Positions 36,516 through 44,847 of a stretch of DNA of 64,000 nt are shown in pieces (positions within the stretch are counted from its first letter, which is position 1; each line of letters starts with the position of its first letter). The translations under genes and the position numbers were made by a program. This stretch comes from Ailurus styani (taxonomy: Eukaryota; Chordata; Mammalia; Carnivora; Ailuridae): assembly GCA_002007465.1 (NCBI GenBank), contig LNAC01000348.1:524853-588852 (forward strand), read 5' to 3'. The notes under the pieces are model-generated. The model saw nothing but the letters and a program-made list of their open reading frames with translations. It searched no databases and was not told where the DNA came from.

Positions 36516-37102
36516 GTAAACGAATACATCTACGCAGCTGCCCCAGGCAAGTTGCAGAATCTAAAGGTAAAGTTGGTAGGCTTTCCCAGTGGTAGGTTCA
36601 GGAAAGGTGGCCCAACAGCCTCCTTGAAAGAGCTGACTGGGCCCCCAGCTAACAATGGTTGATCAGATCTGGGAGGAGTGCTTCCGAGAAACGTTTGAGC
36701 AGTTTTAAAATGCAAAAAACGATGGTTGTCTCTTTAGGCACTCTGGATTTTCCTGCTTGACCAAAACGTGTTTAAAAAAAAAAAATCAAGGTACTAAAAT
36801 AAATAGTTATTTATTGGTTGTGAGTTCTTGCAGACCTAGGGAAGCTGAGATCTCTCAACTACACCTTCTGATGCCTTCCTTAGCTGTCATCTGAACAGAG
36901 TTACCAGGTTCCCCCGCCTGCTTGGGGAAAATTGAAAACCTGCTGAGAAAATTATGCAGTTGCATTTGGCCACTGTTCTGATGTTTTGAGTGTGCGGCTC
37001 TTAAATGCCCGGCATTGGTGGGAGGTGTGAGGAGCAGAACCGCCTAACTGGGTGGGCGGGGCGGGGTGGCGCCTAACTCTCAGGCCCTGGGTCTCGCTCT
37101 AG

Positions 37103-37220
37103 GTGCTGGGTGCAGGAGAACCAGGAACAGGAGGAAAATGACTCGGCAGCCAACCCCTACGACTACAGGAAGCTCCTGCGCAAGACCTCCCAGCGGCAGC
37201 GCCTCGTGCAGCAGGTGTAG
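37103..37220 (+). CDS. MYO3A: MYO3A terminal coding exon with stop codon
   Basis: One base completes Arg, then 38 codons and TAG at 37218-37220. The acceptor is gctctag. The last ~22 residues (from [14 protein letters not shown] on) correspond to tail homology domain II (3THDII), the short basic C-terminal motif known from the family to bind actin and help MYO3A concentrate at the tips of actin protrusions. The motif is complete, so this allele predicts a full-length tail. The exon sits in a GC-rich, CpG-dense patch unlike the AT-rich introns before it. Confidence 0.94.
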
Positions 37221-37780
37221 TCCGGCTGTTCTGGGGGCCACCCCATGGGAATGTGCGCGAGACTGAGGGGCTTTGCAGGGGCCAAAGCGGGAGACCCTCG
37301 GACGCTGGCACTACAGGGAGCTGAAGCGGAGGCCCTGACCTTGGCAGGGGCTGCCCGCTGCCCCCGCCCCTCGAGTGACTGGGCCGAACTCTCCGCAGGC
37401 GGAGAAGTGAGGGCTTTTCGGACACCGTGTCTGCGCACTCCGGCACCCTCCAGCCCCGCCAGCCCGCCAGCTGGGGCATCCCTATCCTTGGCCCCCTGTG
37501 TATCTCTTTGTTCACTCATGTGCAGCTCCTGTGGACCCGACTGCGCCGGAGCTGTCGCCGATCCCTCCCCTCTCGTTTTGGTTGACTTCACAGATTTCTT
37601 TTTCCTTGGAAACGACTCTCCCAGGCCCGCGGGACACTCGAGGGGCGAGCAAAACAAAGCCCGGTGGAGGAGAGGGGAGGGCAGGGGAAGCTTTGAAGAT
37701 GAACTTCATCTCACACTCGCGTTTTCCTTTCCCGTAGTTATTGAGGTTATTAAATAAAGGAAGTGCCTTGGAAAGTCCGT
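37221..37780 (+). other. MYO3A: MYO3A 3' untranslated region with poly(A) signal
   Basis: The stretch after the MYO3A stop contains AATAAA at 37753-37758, the first canonical polyadenylation signal downstream, so cleavage is expected around 37770-37785. The region is CpG-rich until about 37700. Long open frames on both strands here are by-products of high GC and are not genes. The exact 3' end is inferred. Confidence 0.6.
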
Positions 37781-38978
37781 GGCTTTCGGGGCTGGTCCAC
37801 CGATTTTCCCCTGGAGGGATGGACTCCTCCTGTCCAGCTGTGCGGGTGCAGGTGCTCAGGCAGTGGGGCGACGGTCCTTTTGTCTCCACCAGCGTACAAC
37901 TCCCAGACGGTCCTCAACCGTCCCAAACATACCGTCTAAGTTAAAACCCAGGTCTTGCCACCCAAACATGGCCTCTGGACGAGTCCCCAAATCCCTCCAC
38001 ACTGCGCGCGCCCACACACAACCCTAGTCCCACCACTGAGCAAACTCAGGTTTTTTAGGTTCCCCTAGTCTGCAAATTTGAGGCAATCTCCTCGGCTGCG
38101 AATTTTGGCGTATTTAAGAGAGAGGGGAGGGCAATGCGTGGGCAGAGGTTTGCCTTCCTCAGTTGACTGCATCTTATTTTAAAACCTCGTTTGAGCTCTT
38201 CTATGGAATTGACACCGTCCGTGTCTACGCTGTCCGAAGAACGTCAGAAAGGATGGCGAGATGATTTCACCGAGGACAGGATTGGGAGAAGGGTTTCGGG
38301 GATTGGGCTTGTCCCTCCTGCCGGTGTACGTTGCACCTGCGGCTCAGAACCAGGAGACTTGGGGAAAATTTGGAGGATCGAGTGAGGGCGGGTGAATGTT
38401 GCGCAGCTCGCCCACCAGATGTAAGGTACTCTCCAACCCAAAATGTTGAAGCCGAAAGGTCCCCGAGAGATAACTCGTACAACCTCTTCATTTTACGAAT
38501 GAGACCAGCTTGAGGGGGAAACCTCCCGCTGTGGTAGGGTGGAGCTCAGACCTCCCCGTAGGCCCTGCTGCTTCCCTGGGTTATGGCTGCCGCCTCCCTT
38601 CAGGGTCACCCTTGGGGTGTCAGCTGTTGTGACGGGCTGCTGGCTGGGCCTAGCACAGGCACCAGTGAAACCAGCGCCGCGGGGCACTGTCCGCTGTCAA
38701 AGGCCAGATATTCTGGAACCCGAGGTGAATTGAGTTCTCACCCCCCAACCCATGCATCCACCTACCACCGGGAGGCCCCCTGGGGGGAAAAGCTGAGCTC
38801 CGCTGCACTGCCAGGCCTCTTCTTCAAGCTTCCGAGGTGGCCCTGTGGACCAGAGACCTGGACCCTAGCACTTCTGTCGCTAGACTGGGAGGCAATAGTC
38901 GCCCTCCCTAAACTCTCCACCCCCTTTTTAAGTGAGACTGAAAAAGGGAATCGCAGACACTTGGTGACAGTTTTCAGT

Positions 38979-39109
38979 GTCTTTATTTCCCTTTGTTATT
39001 GTTTTGTTTTTTTCTTTTCTTCCTTTTTCTTTCCTGTATTTCTCTCCTTTTTCTTGTATTTCTCCTTTCTCTCCTTTTTCTTTCTCTCTTTCCATCTCCC
39101 TTTTTCTGT
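38979..39109 (+). repeat. Polypyrimidine tract (~130 bp)
   Basis: Almost uninterrupted T/C (tttcttttcttccttttt, ttctctcctttttc and similar), the purine strand being on minus. Its translation gives a false Phe/Ser-rich segment. Confidence 0.9.
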
Positions 39110-39723
39110 CCGACATTTGAGCACTGGGAAGACACAAGGGGAAACTTGTAGCAGACATTCTTCTTTGGGAGACCCACAATGTGATCTCTGGATAATCCAC
39201 GGACAAGAAATAGGTCAACCCAGGAAACCTGCCCAGGAGATCAGCCGCTGGAGCTTGGGTCTCTCTCCCCCTATTGAGGAAGAGGCTTCAAAAGCTTTTC
39301 CCCCGAGCGCTGGCCTGCCTCCCCTTCCCATTCGGTGGCTGCCTCCTTTGTGAACTAATGACTGTAATTATTACCTCCCTGAGCTCTTTTGTTATCTCCA
39401 ACCCCAAGCCGGGGAGTGGGGGGAGTGGGCTCCTTTTCGAAATCAAAGTCTTTATAAAGCAAATTGCCGTCTAGGGAGGGACCACATTAAGGAAAGACAA
39501 ATCAGATCCCTGAGTGCTGTGATGTAGGGTGTGTTAAATAAAAATGTAAATACCACCATTAGATTCAAAGTACTCCAGAGCTTCAGGATTTAATCGAGTT
39601 TAAGCAGTGTGATTTCAAGCCGCGTTAAAAAAAATTTTTTTTTTTATGTTAACTCCGGGTGTTGTGGTTTCTGCCTTCCCTGTGTTTTAATCCATTTCTT
39701 CCTTCGGGGCTTTGTGAGTGTTT

Positions 39724-39725
<2 letters not shown>

Positions 39726-39760
<35 letters not shown>

Positions 39761-39943
39761 TTTTATTTATTTATTTGACACAGAGAGAGAGATTAAAAGT
39801 AGGCAGAGAGGCAGGCAGAGAGAGAGGAGGAAGCAGGCTCCCTGCTGAGCAGAGAGCCCGATGTGGGCCTCGATCCCAGGACGCTGAGATCATGACCTGA
39901 GCCGAAAGCAGAGGCTTTAACCCACTGAGCCACCCAGGCGCCC
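39726..39943 (-). mobile_element. CAN SINE, young, antisense, 2.4 kb upstream of GAD2
   Basis: Poly(T) of about 30, 'gattttatttatttatttga', ends 'gagccacccaggcgccc'. A perfect 14-bp target-site duplication ttgtgagtgtttta lies at 39712-39725 and 39944-39957. Long tail and perfect duplication imply a recent insertion. Confidence 0.97.
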
Positions 39944-41546
39944 TTGTGAGTGTTTTAAAAGCTTCTTTTAAAGAATCTTTATGTCTTCGACCACTTACCC
40001 ATTGCAGAGAAGTTCTGCAACCCCAGCATGCTGGGTTGAAGCAAAACATTAGCAGGATTTGGTGCGGATTTTAAACAAAGAACTCTTCTCTCCGACTCTC
40101 ATCTGCACTGCTGGAGCAAGAGCCGCTGAGCTGCCCTGCCCGCGCGCAGACGGCCTAACCACGAAGTCTTTACACCCTGGCGTTGTAACCTGGGTCCTCT
40201 GAAGCCGACAGCGCCGGAGAAGGTGGCCACACCGAGGTCTGGGTCCATGCCCATCAAACGCCCGCGGCCGGAGGCAGGCTTCTCGACACAGGCGGCTTTG
40301 CGCCAAGTCTCCGGCAGGACCTTGGCCAGCGCCCTTCCCTGACACCACTCCGGGGCAGGGGTTAAGATCCTGGTGCCCCTCCGCGCTTGGGCCCGTAAGA
40401 AGACAAAGCTTCGTGGAGAGACTTTACCAGGCCCCCGCGTGCCCGGGACGTAGGACTTGGGCTTGCATGCGGCCACCCAGGCGCCACGACGCCCTTCCTA
40501 AGCGAGGATCGAGGGCCTGTGGCCAAGACTGAGGATCCGTGAGTCTCTGCTTTGGCAGCAGCTTTGGTGACTTGATTCTGGAGGGCAGAGAAATGAGGGC
40601 TTGTAAACAGAATGGAAGTGAAAAACGTTCGCTCAAGGGAATGTACGCGGAGGAACGCAGGACGCAGTCTGTCCCCACCAGGGTCTTCCTCAGCTTCTCT
40701 CTCAGAGCCCAGGAGCTGCAAGATGGGCGTGCCGCTGATCTCCGCTACCAAGAGAAGCAACTCGAACTCAACGCGTCCCAAATATCTCAGGGTGTCTTCC
40801 CTTTGTTTAACAGCTTTTAACGTAAAGGATATTGTAAGGGAGTAGAGATTCTGACTTTATCAGAAAAGAAGAAACCCCTTCCCACCAGACCTCAGAAATA
40901 GTGAATCTCGCCTCCTCCACCATCCTCCCCCGCTATCGCGAAGATTCACCGAGGGGTCGGGGGTGGGGAGGAGATTATTGATTTGAGGCCTGCTGACTCG
41001 AGGGCCCAGCAGGCGATGCCTCCCTTCCGCCTTGAATTTGGAAAGCTCAGATTGCTTAGCGGGAAATTGTGCACGCGTCCCACGCACACGTCGATTCCGG
41101 TCATAGGAAAGCAGCAAACCCTTCCACGCCTCCGTGGTCCAAGGTCACCAAATGACGCGATTCCCATCCCCCATCAGCCGTCAATCCTGCCTGCTGATTC
41201 TAGTTGCTCTCCCTCGCCCCCCTCCAAGAAGTTTCCATTCGTTTTATTTATTTTTTTTTCCGCAGCCCGAGGTCCTCGGTGATAGGCTCCTGCATGGATT
41301 TTAATTGCCTCAATCAGCAGTCTTTCTCCCGGCCGTCAGTCAGATCCTGGACGGTGGGTTTGGCTACCGCGCTCCCCGAAGCACAGGAATGACGCGCTCC
41401 CGAGCACCGCGCGGCTCATTAGGAAGGCGTCAGGCTCTACTAAGGAGCTGAAATGAGCCCTTCGGTGCGTAGGCGCCCTTCCCCCACCGTCCCCTCCCCA
41501 AGCTCACGAACCGCTCGTGATTCCAGCCCAGCCACGGGGACTCTCG

Positions 41547-41561
41547 AGGTCACAGCGACCT
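41547..41561. promoter_or_regulatory. Near-palindromic estrogen response element candidate
   Basis: AGGTCA-cag-CGACCT is one base away from the palindromic ERE (AGGTCA-nnn-TGACCT), and the palindrome continues one base further on each side. It lies about 735 bp upstream of the GAD2 start codon. Estrogen-receptor control of gad2 transcription in rodents has been described; occupancy here is inference. Confidence 0.5.
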
Positions 41562-41736
41562 CAGCACCGTCTTGGAGGAAGGCGGCGCGGAAATCGCGCC
41601 TCCTTCCCGGCAGCAGGAGCCAGACCTCCAACAATACGCCAATCCATGCCTATACGAGACTCGTGTCGGCCACCCGCTCCGCCTCGCCAAGTCGCTCCGG
41701 TCCACCCCTCGCTGAAGCCTGCGCGCAGTCTGCCGC

Positions 41737-41757
41737 GTTAGCACTCTGGACAGCGCA
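41737..41757 (+). promoter_or_regulatory. RE1/NRSE (REST-binding) candidate
   Basis: The segment has both RE1 half-sites in canonical spacing: TTAGCAC on the left and GGACAGCGC on the right, with three bases between them. By hand 16 or more of 21 positions match the consensus, including all of the right core. It lies about 540 bp upstream of the GAD2 ATG. REST silences neuronal genes in non-neuronal cells, which fits a gene limited to neurons and islet cells. Confidence 0.65.
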
Positions 41758-42004
41758 CCCGGGCCCGCGGGGGCTGTTTGCAGGCCAGCGGCCAGCGCTC
41801 CCCAGGGGCTCCCCTGCACGCCTCCCACCCACACGCTCTGACTCCAGCTGGTGCGCGCTGTCTGCCTCGCATCCTCCCGCTCGCATTTTTTCTCTCCGCC
41901 GCCCCCTCATCCATCCCGATTGGACTCCCCTCTCCTTCAAAAGCAGTCCGGGTGCTCGGCCCTTTCCCATATCCCTGCGGCGCGGACCCTTCGTTCTCCC
42001 TCCC

Positions 42005-42011
42005 TATTTAA
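42005..42011 (+). promoter_or_regulatory. TATA-like box (TATTTAA)
   Basis: An AT-rich TATTTAA in a GC-rich surround, 286 bp before the ATG. If used, transcription would begin around 42035-42045. As I recall, the rodent GAD65 promoter has been described as TATA-less, so use of this box is uncertain. No ATG occurs between it and the GAD2 start. Confidence 0.35.
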
Positions 42012-42054
42012 CTTCAGCCTTCTGAGAGTTGCCACGTCTCTGAGCCGTAACCCC

Positions 42055-42092
<38 letters not shown>

Positions 42093-42296
42093 CACACTCA
42101 CACGCCGACACGCACGTTTTCTGTCCCTGTGTGACACCCACCCTCTGCCGCACAGCCGCGCGGTTCCCCGCACGGTGCCCTCCTCCCGCCACACTTACAC
42201 ACGCACGCACGCACGCGCGCGCAGAGACCAGCTGAGGGCAGCTCGCTGACAGCAGCTTCGCATTCGGAGGCGACCCGCTCCAGTCTCACGGAGCCG
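42012..42296 (+). other. GAD2: Probable GAD2 5' untranslated region
   Basis: The stretch before the ATG carries no upstream ATG. It contains a (CA)n/(CACT)n microsatellite (42055-42104) and a CACG/CGCG alternating tract (42197-42224). The start context is gagccgATGG: G at +4 but C at -3. The true cap site cannot be read from sequence. Confidence 0.5.
42055..42104 (+). repeat. (CA)n microsatellite in the GAD2 leader
   Basis: About 14 CA units followed by cacact units. A second alternating purine-pyrimidine tract is at 42197-42224. Both are Z-DNA-prone. Confidence 0.95.
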
Positions 42297-42372
42297 ATGG
42301 CATCTCCGGGCTCCGGCTTTTGGTCCTTCGGGTCTGAAGATGGCTCCGGGGATCCCGAGAACCCCGGCACAG
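42297..42372 (+). CDS. GAD2: GAD2 exon 1 (coding part): GAD65 residues 1-25
   Basis: The ATG opens MASPGSGFWSFGSEDGSG, the diagnostic N-terminus of the 65-kDa glutamate decarboxylase. The enzyme converts L-glutamate to GABA plus CO2 with pyridoxal phosphate and acts as a homodimer on synaptic vesicle and Golgi membranes of GABAergic neurons and in pancreatic islet beta cells. It is a major autoantigen in type 1 diabetes. The exon ends ACA-G before gtaggg. Residue 20 is Pro where I recall Ser in human. The first ~27 residues direct Golgi targeting in studied mammals. GAD67 (GAD1) has a different N-terminus, so the paralogue is excluded. Confidence 0.97.
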
Positions 42373-43075
42373 GTAGGGGAACAGGGGTCTCCAGCAGGAG
42401 AGCTTTGCGGGTGGACTGGGGTTTGCAGTGCTAGGGAAGACGAAGGAGGTTTTTCCATCTGCAACAGGAGACTTGGGACACTTCGCCCTGCTCTCGCTGT
42501 AGGTCCCTGATGGTCCAAGAGACCAAAACCCCACATGCCCTTATCCCTTGAAAAGACACCCAAAGAATCTCAGACCCTTTTCAATGAAGCTTGGGAGAGC
42601 CCCCCAAACACCGAGGCGTCTCCTCGAAACCGAATTCCGTGGGCCTGGGGCACTACCACCATCTTGGTGTCTGGACCCTATAGAGGGATAGAATTGCTGC
42701 GGGAAAGGGGAAAAAAATGTATAAGAAAGAATTCTTGATCTGCAAGGAGAGGCTGCGAGGAAAATGGACAACTTCGGTATCTAGGGAGACCCGCTGGAGC
42801 AAGGCAGGAAGGGGAGTTTACCTGAACCTATTGGCACCTGGAAGGCAAGTGCAAAGGGCTGGAGTCTGGCTTCTCTTGAAAACAAATCGGCCAACATAAG
42901 GTCGGGCTGGGCCGGGCCGCCAGGCTGCCGCGCCCCTCCCGCACCTGCCTTCTGTGCGGAGCTCCCGGCAGCCCCTTTCCGGACCCCGAGTTTAGTGCGT
43001 TTGCTCCCATAGAACGAAATTTCACACGTCTGCTGTTCTCTTTCTGCCTCACTGTCCCCCTGTCTTTCCTTGCAG

Positions 43076-43135
43076 CGAGAGCCTGGTGTCAGGTGGCCCA
43101 GAAGTTTACGGGCGGCATCGGAAACAAGCTGTGCG
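43076..43135 (+). CDS. GAD2: GAD2 exon 2: residues 26-45
   Basis: It is 60 bp with acceptor ttgcag and donor gtgagt, encoding ARAWCQVAQKFTGGIGNKLC. Cys30 and Cys45, the two known palmitoylation sites that move GAD65 from Golgi to presynaptic vesicles, are both present. One base at each side completes split codons in phase. Confidence 0.96.
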
Positions 43136-43329
43136 GTGAGTGCCCTGCCCATGCGGGGGGAGGGAATCGAACACGGCCAGTCAGTCGCCTCTGGGTCCCG
43201 CAGGACAATGTCACCTTCTCACCTCCGCATCCCCAACAGCGGAGTTGAGGTTTCAAGCCGGGGATAGGCAGGGGCGAGGGATCCGGGGCCAGCAGGCGGC
43301 TGACCAGCGCTCTCGATGTGCTTGCGTAG

Positions 43330-43479
43330 CCCTGCTCTATGGAGATGCCGAGAAGCCGGCGGAGAGTGGCGGGAGCCAGACCCCGCGGGCCACCTCCCGG
43401 AAGGCCGCCTGCGCTTGTAATCAGAAGCCTTGCAGCTGCCCCAAAGCGGATGTCAACTATGCGTTTCTACATGCAACAG
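43330..43479 (+). CDS. GAD2: GAD2 exon 3: residues 46-95
   Basis: It is 150 bp, starting in LLYGDAEKPAESGGSQ and ending VNYAFLHAT, with acceptor gcgtag and donor gtaaag. It covers the flexible region before the catalytic fold, with the cysteine group C73, C75, C80, C82. It differs from human at a few residues (Thr63 and Thr67 as I recall), as expected for a variable segment. Only 194 bp separate it from exon 2. Confidence 0.96.
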
Positions 43480-43984
43480 GTAAAGGCGCCTCGTGGGGTC
43501 CCCGGGAGCCATTGTCCCTCGCACAGTCCCACCCACCGCGACCAGAAGGGACTCGGTGACAGGGCCCTGACCCAAGTCGTCGAGAAGCTGGGCGGAGGCG
43601 GGCGGACCTTGCGTGAATCTTCAGCTGAAAGCGAGAAATACTGTGCCCGTCTCTTCCGTCTGAGCCCCAAGCCCGGCTTCTGCACAGCGCTGGGCACGGG
43701 CGTTCCAAGGGGACTCTAGGGCCTCGGTGCTCTAGCCCCAGAGCCGCCTTCCGGTTTGAGGTTGGCGGTGGTCCCCTCGCGCGCTGGACCTCGAGGTCGT
43801 CTTCTTGGTGGCCGCTGAAACGGGTGGGACTTGGTTGCTGAGACGTTCTAGGTCTTTAGATCGGAAGAGTAATTCATAGCTGCAATTTCACAGGTAAACT
43901 ATTATATTCACAGTGAGATCTGCGCGAGATTTTACTCCCTTGTGTTTACACACCCAGTTACCTAAATGAGCACCCGTGGGCCGG

Positions 43985-43987
<3 letters not shown>

Positions 43988-44022
<35 letters not shown>
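43988..44022 (+). repeat. (CA)n microsatellite, GAD2 intron 3
   Basis: About 17 units preceded by gtgcgcgca. Confidence 0.97.
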
Positions 44023-44023
<1 letters not shown>

Positions 44024-44361
44024 AGGAAATAGCGAGCCATCTTAATGGGTCAGAGATCCTAACATTGCATGCTCCACTTTGCCTGATTTGCCCAAAGGTG
44101 TTCCTCAAACATTTCAGATGTGACGTATTTCCATAATCATTTAGGATGATTTACTGAGATATAACATTTGGATGGACCCCTGTGAAACAGATGAATGGAG
44201 GCACGCTCCTTTTAAAAAGGAAAGCAAACAACACGTTATGGATTGAAATGCAAGAATTAATTTGGGGTGGGGAAGAAACTGCAATTTCTCTTTTTCCTTC
44301 GTCTTTGAAAAATACCTTCCCTTTAAAGAAAATGCTCTGCATTTCCAGATTGGTTTTTTTT

Positions 44362-44597
44362 TTAATGTACAAAATCTCTCAATCCAAAGAGAAATTGCCG
44401 AATCAAGATCTTGCCTGGATATTTTCACTGTAAAATTAAAATGTGGCATTTTGGGCGCCTGGGTGGCTCAGTGGGTTAAAGCCTCTGCTTTCGGCCCAGG
44501 TCATGATTAATGTACAAAATCTCTCAATCCAAAGAGAAATTGCTGAATCAAGATCTTGCCTGGATATTTTCACTGTAAAATTAAAATGTGGCATTTT
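44362..44597 (+). repeat. 91-bp direct duplication flanking a SINE stub
   Basis: Copy 1 is 44362-44452, copy 2 is 44507-44597, with one mismatch (C44399 against T44544). Between them lie 54 bp of SINE head only. The length rules out an ordinary target-site duplication. It sits directly before the exon 4 acceptor. Confidence 0.95.
44453..44506 (+). mobile_element. CAN SINE head fragment, 3'-truncated
   Basis: The first 54 bp of a young SINE, from 'gggcgcctgggtggctcag' to 'ggcccaggtcatga', then an abrupt stop with no tail. Confidence 0.95.
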
Positions 44598-44613
44598 TTA
44601 TTCCATTCTTTAG

Positions 44614-44847
44614 ACCTGCTGCCAGCGTGTGATGGAGAAAGGCCCACTTTGGCATTTCTGCAAGATGTTATGGACATTTTGCTTCAGTATGTGGTGAAAA
44701 GTTTCGATAGATCAACCAAAGTGATTGATTTCCATTACCCTAATGAGCTCCTTCAAGAGTATAACTGGGAATTGGCAGACCAACCACAAAATTTGGAGGA
44801 AATTTTGATGCATTGCCAAACGACTCTAAAATATGCAATTAAAACAG
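44614..44847 (+). CDS. GAD2: GAD2 exon 4: residues 96-173
   Basis: It is 234 bp; Asp96 is split with exon 3, then LLPACDGERPTLAFLQDVM to TLKYAIKT. This opens the pyridoxal-dependent decarboxylase (group II) domain. The acceptor ctttag lies 16 bp after the end of a duplicated 91-bp segment, so the polypyrimidine tract is still intact. The donor is gtattg, a weaker match than in the other exons. Confidence 0.96.

Larger units (their letters stand above)
30669..37102. other. MYO3A last intron (6.4 kb), overview
   Basis: Holds four SINEs (one with a sequence gap), MIR elements, a CA microsatellite and a 1.75-kb LINE-2. Unique-looking parts: 31.8-32.0, 33.75-34.7 and 36.5-37.1 kb. Composition changes from AT-rich to GC-rich after about 37000. 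Confidence 0.6.
37781..41400. other. MYO3A-GAD2 intergenic region
   Basis: No gene recognised. Contents: GC-rich unique sequence, a pyrimidine tract (38.98-39.11 kb), one young antisense SINE (39.73-39.94 kb) and CpG-rich sequence from 40.1 kb on that merges with the GAD2 promoter island. Several long open frames here come from high GC or low complexity. Confidence 0.6.
40100..43800. promoter_or_regulatory. GAD2 CpG-island region
   Basis: CpG is frequent almost throughout, densest at 40.1-40.5, 41.3-42.4 and 42.9-43.8 kb, spanning upstream sequence, exon 1 and exons 2-3. Islands of this kind cover promoters of developmental neuronal genes. Borders are by eye. Confidence 0.75.
42373..44613. 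other. GAD2 introns 1-3, overview
   Basis: Intron 1 (42373-43075) is CpG-rich, with no repeat. Intron 2 is 194 bp. Intron 3 (43480-44613) holds a CA microsatellite, a SINE stub and the 91-bp duplication just before exon 4. Confidence 0.7.

Noticed and set aside
37245..37757. 170-codon frame after the MYO3A stop
   Set aside because: It lies in the MYO3A 3'UTR, where high GC removes stop codons; overlapping frames of similar length exist on the other strand.
38583..39353. 256-codon open frame between MYO3A and GAD2
   Set aside because: Its middle is the polypyrimidine tract translated as Phe/Ser/Leu; the rest has no domain, and its opposite strand is equally open. No splice or promoter layout supports it.
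41453..42025. 190-codon frame in the GAD2 promoter island
   Set aside because: CpG-rich sequence with Pro/Ser/Arg-rich translation and several competing frames; ends at the TATA-like box.
44362..44597. Reading the 91-bp copies as a SINE target-site duplication
   Set aside because: Far too long for L1-type insertion, and the SINE lacks its tail.
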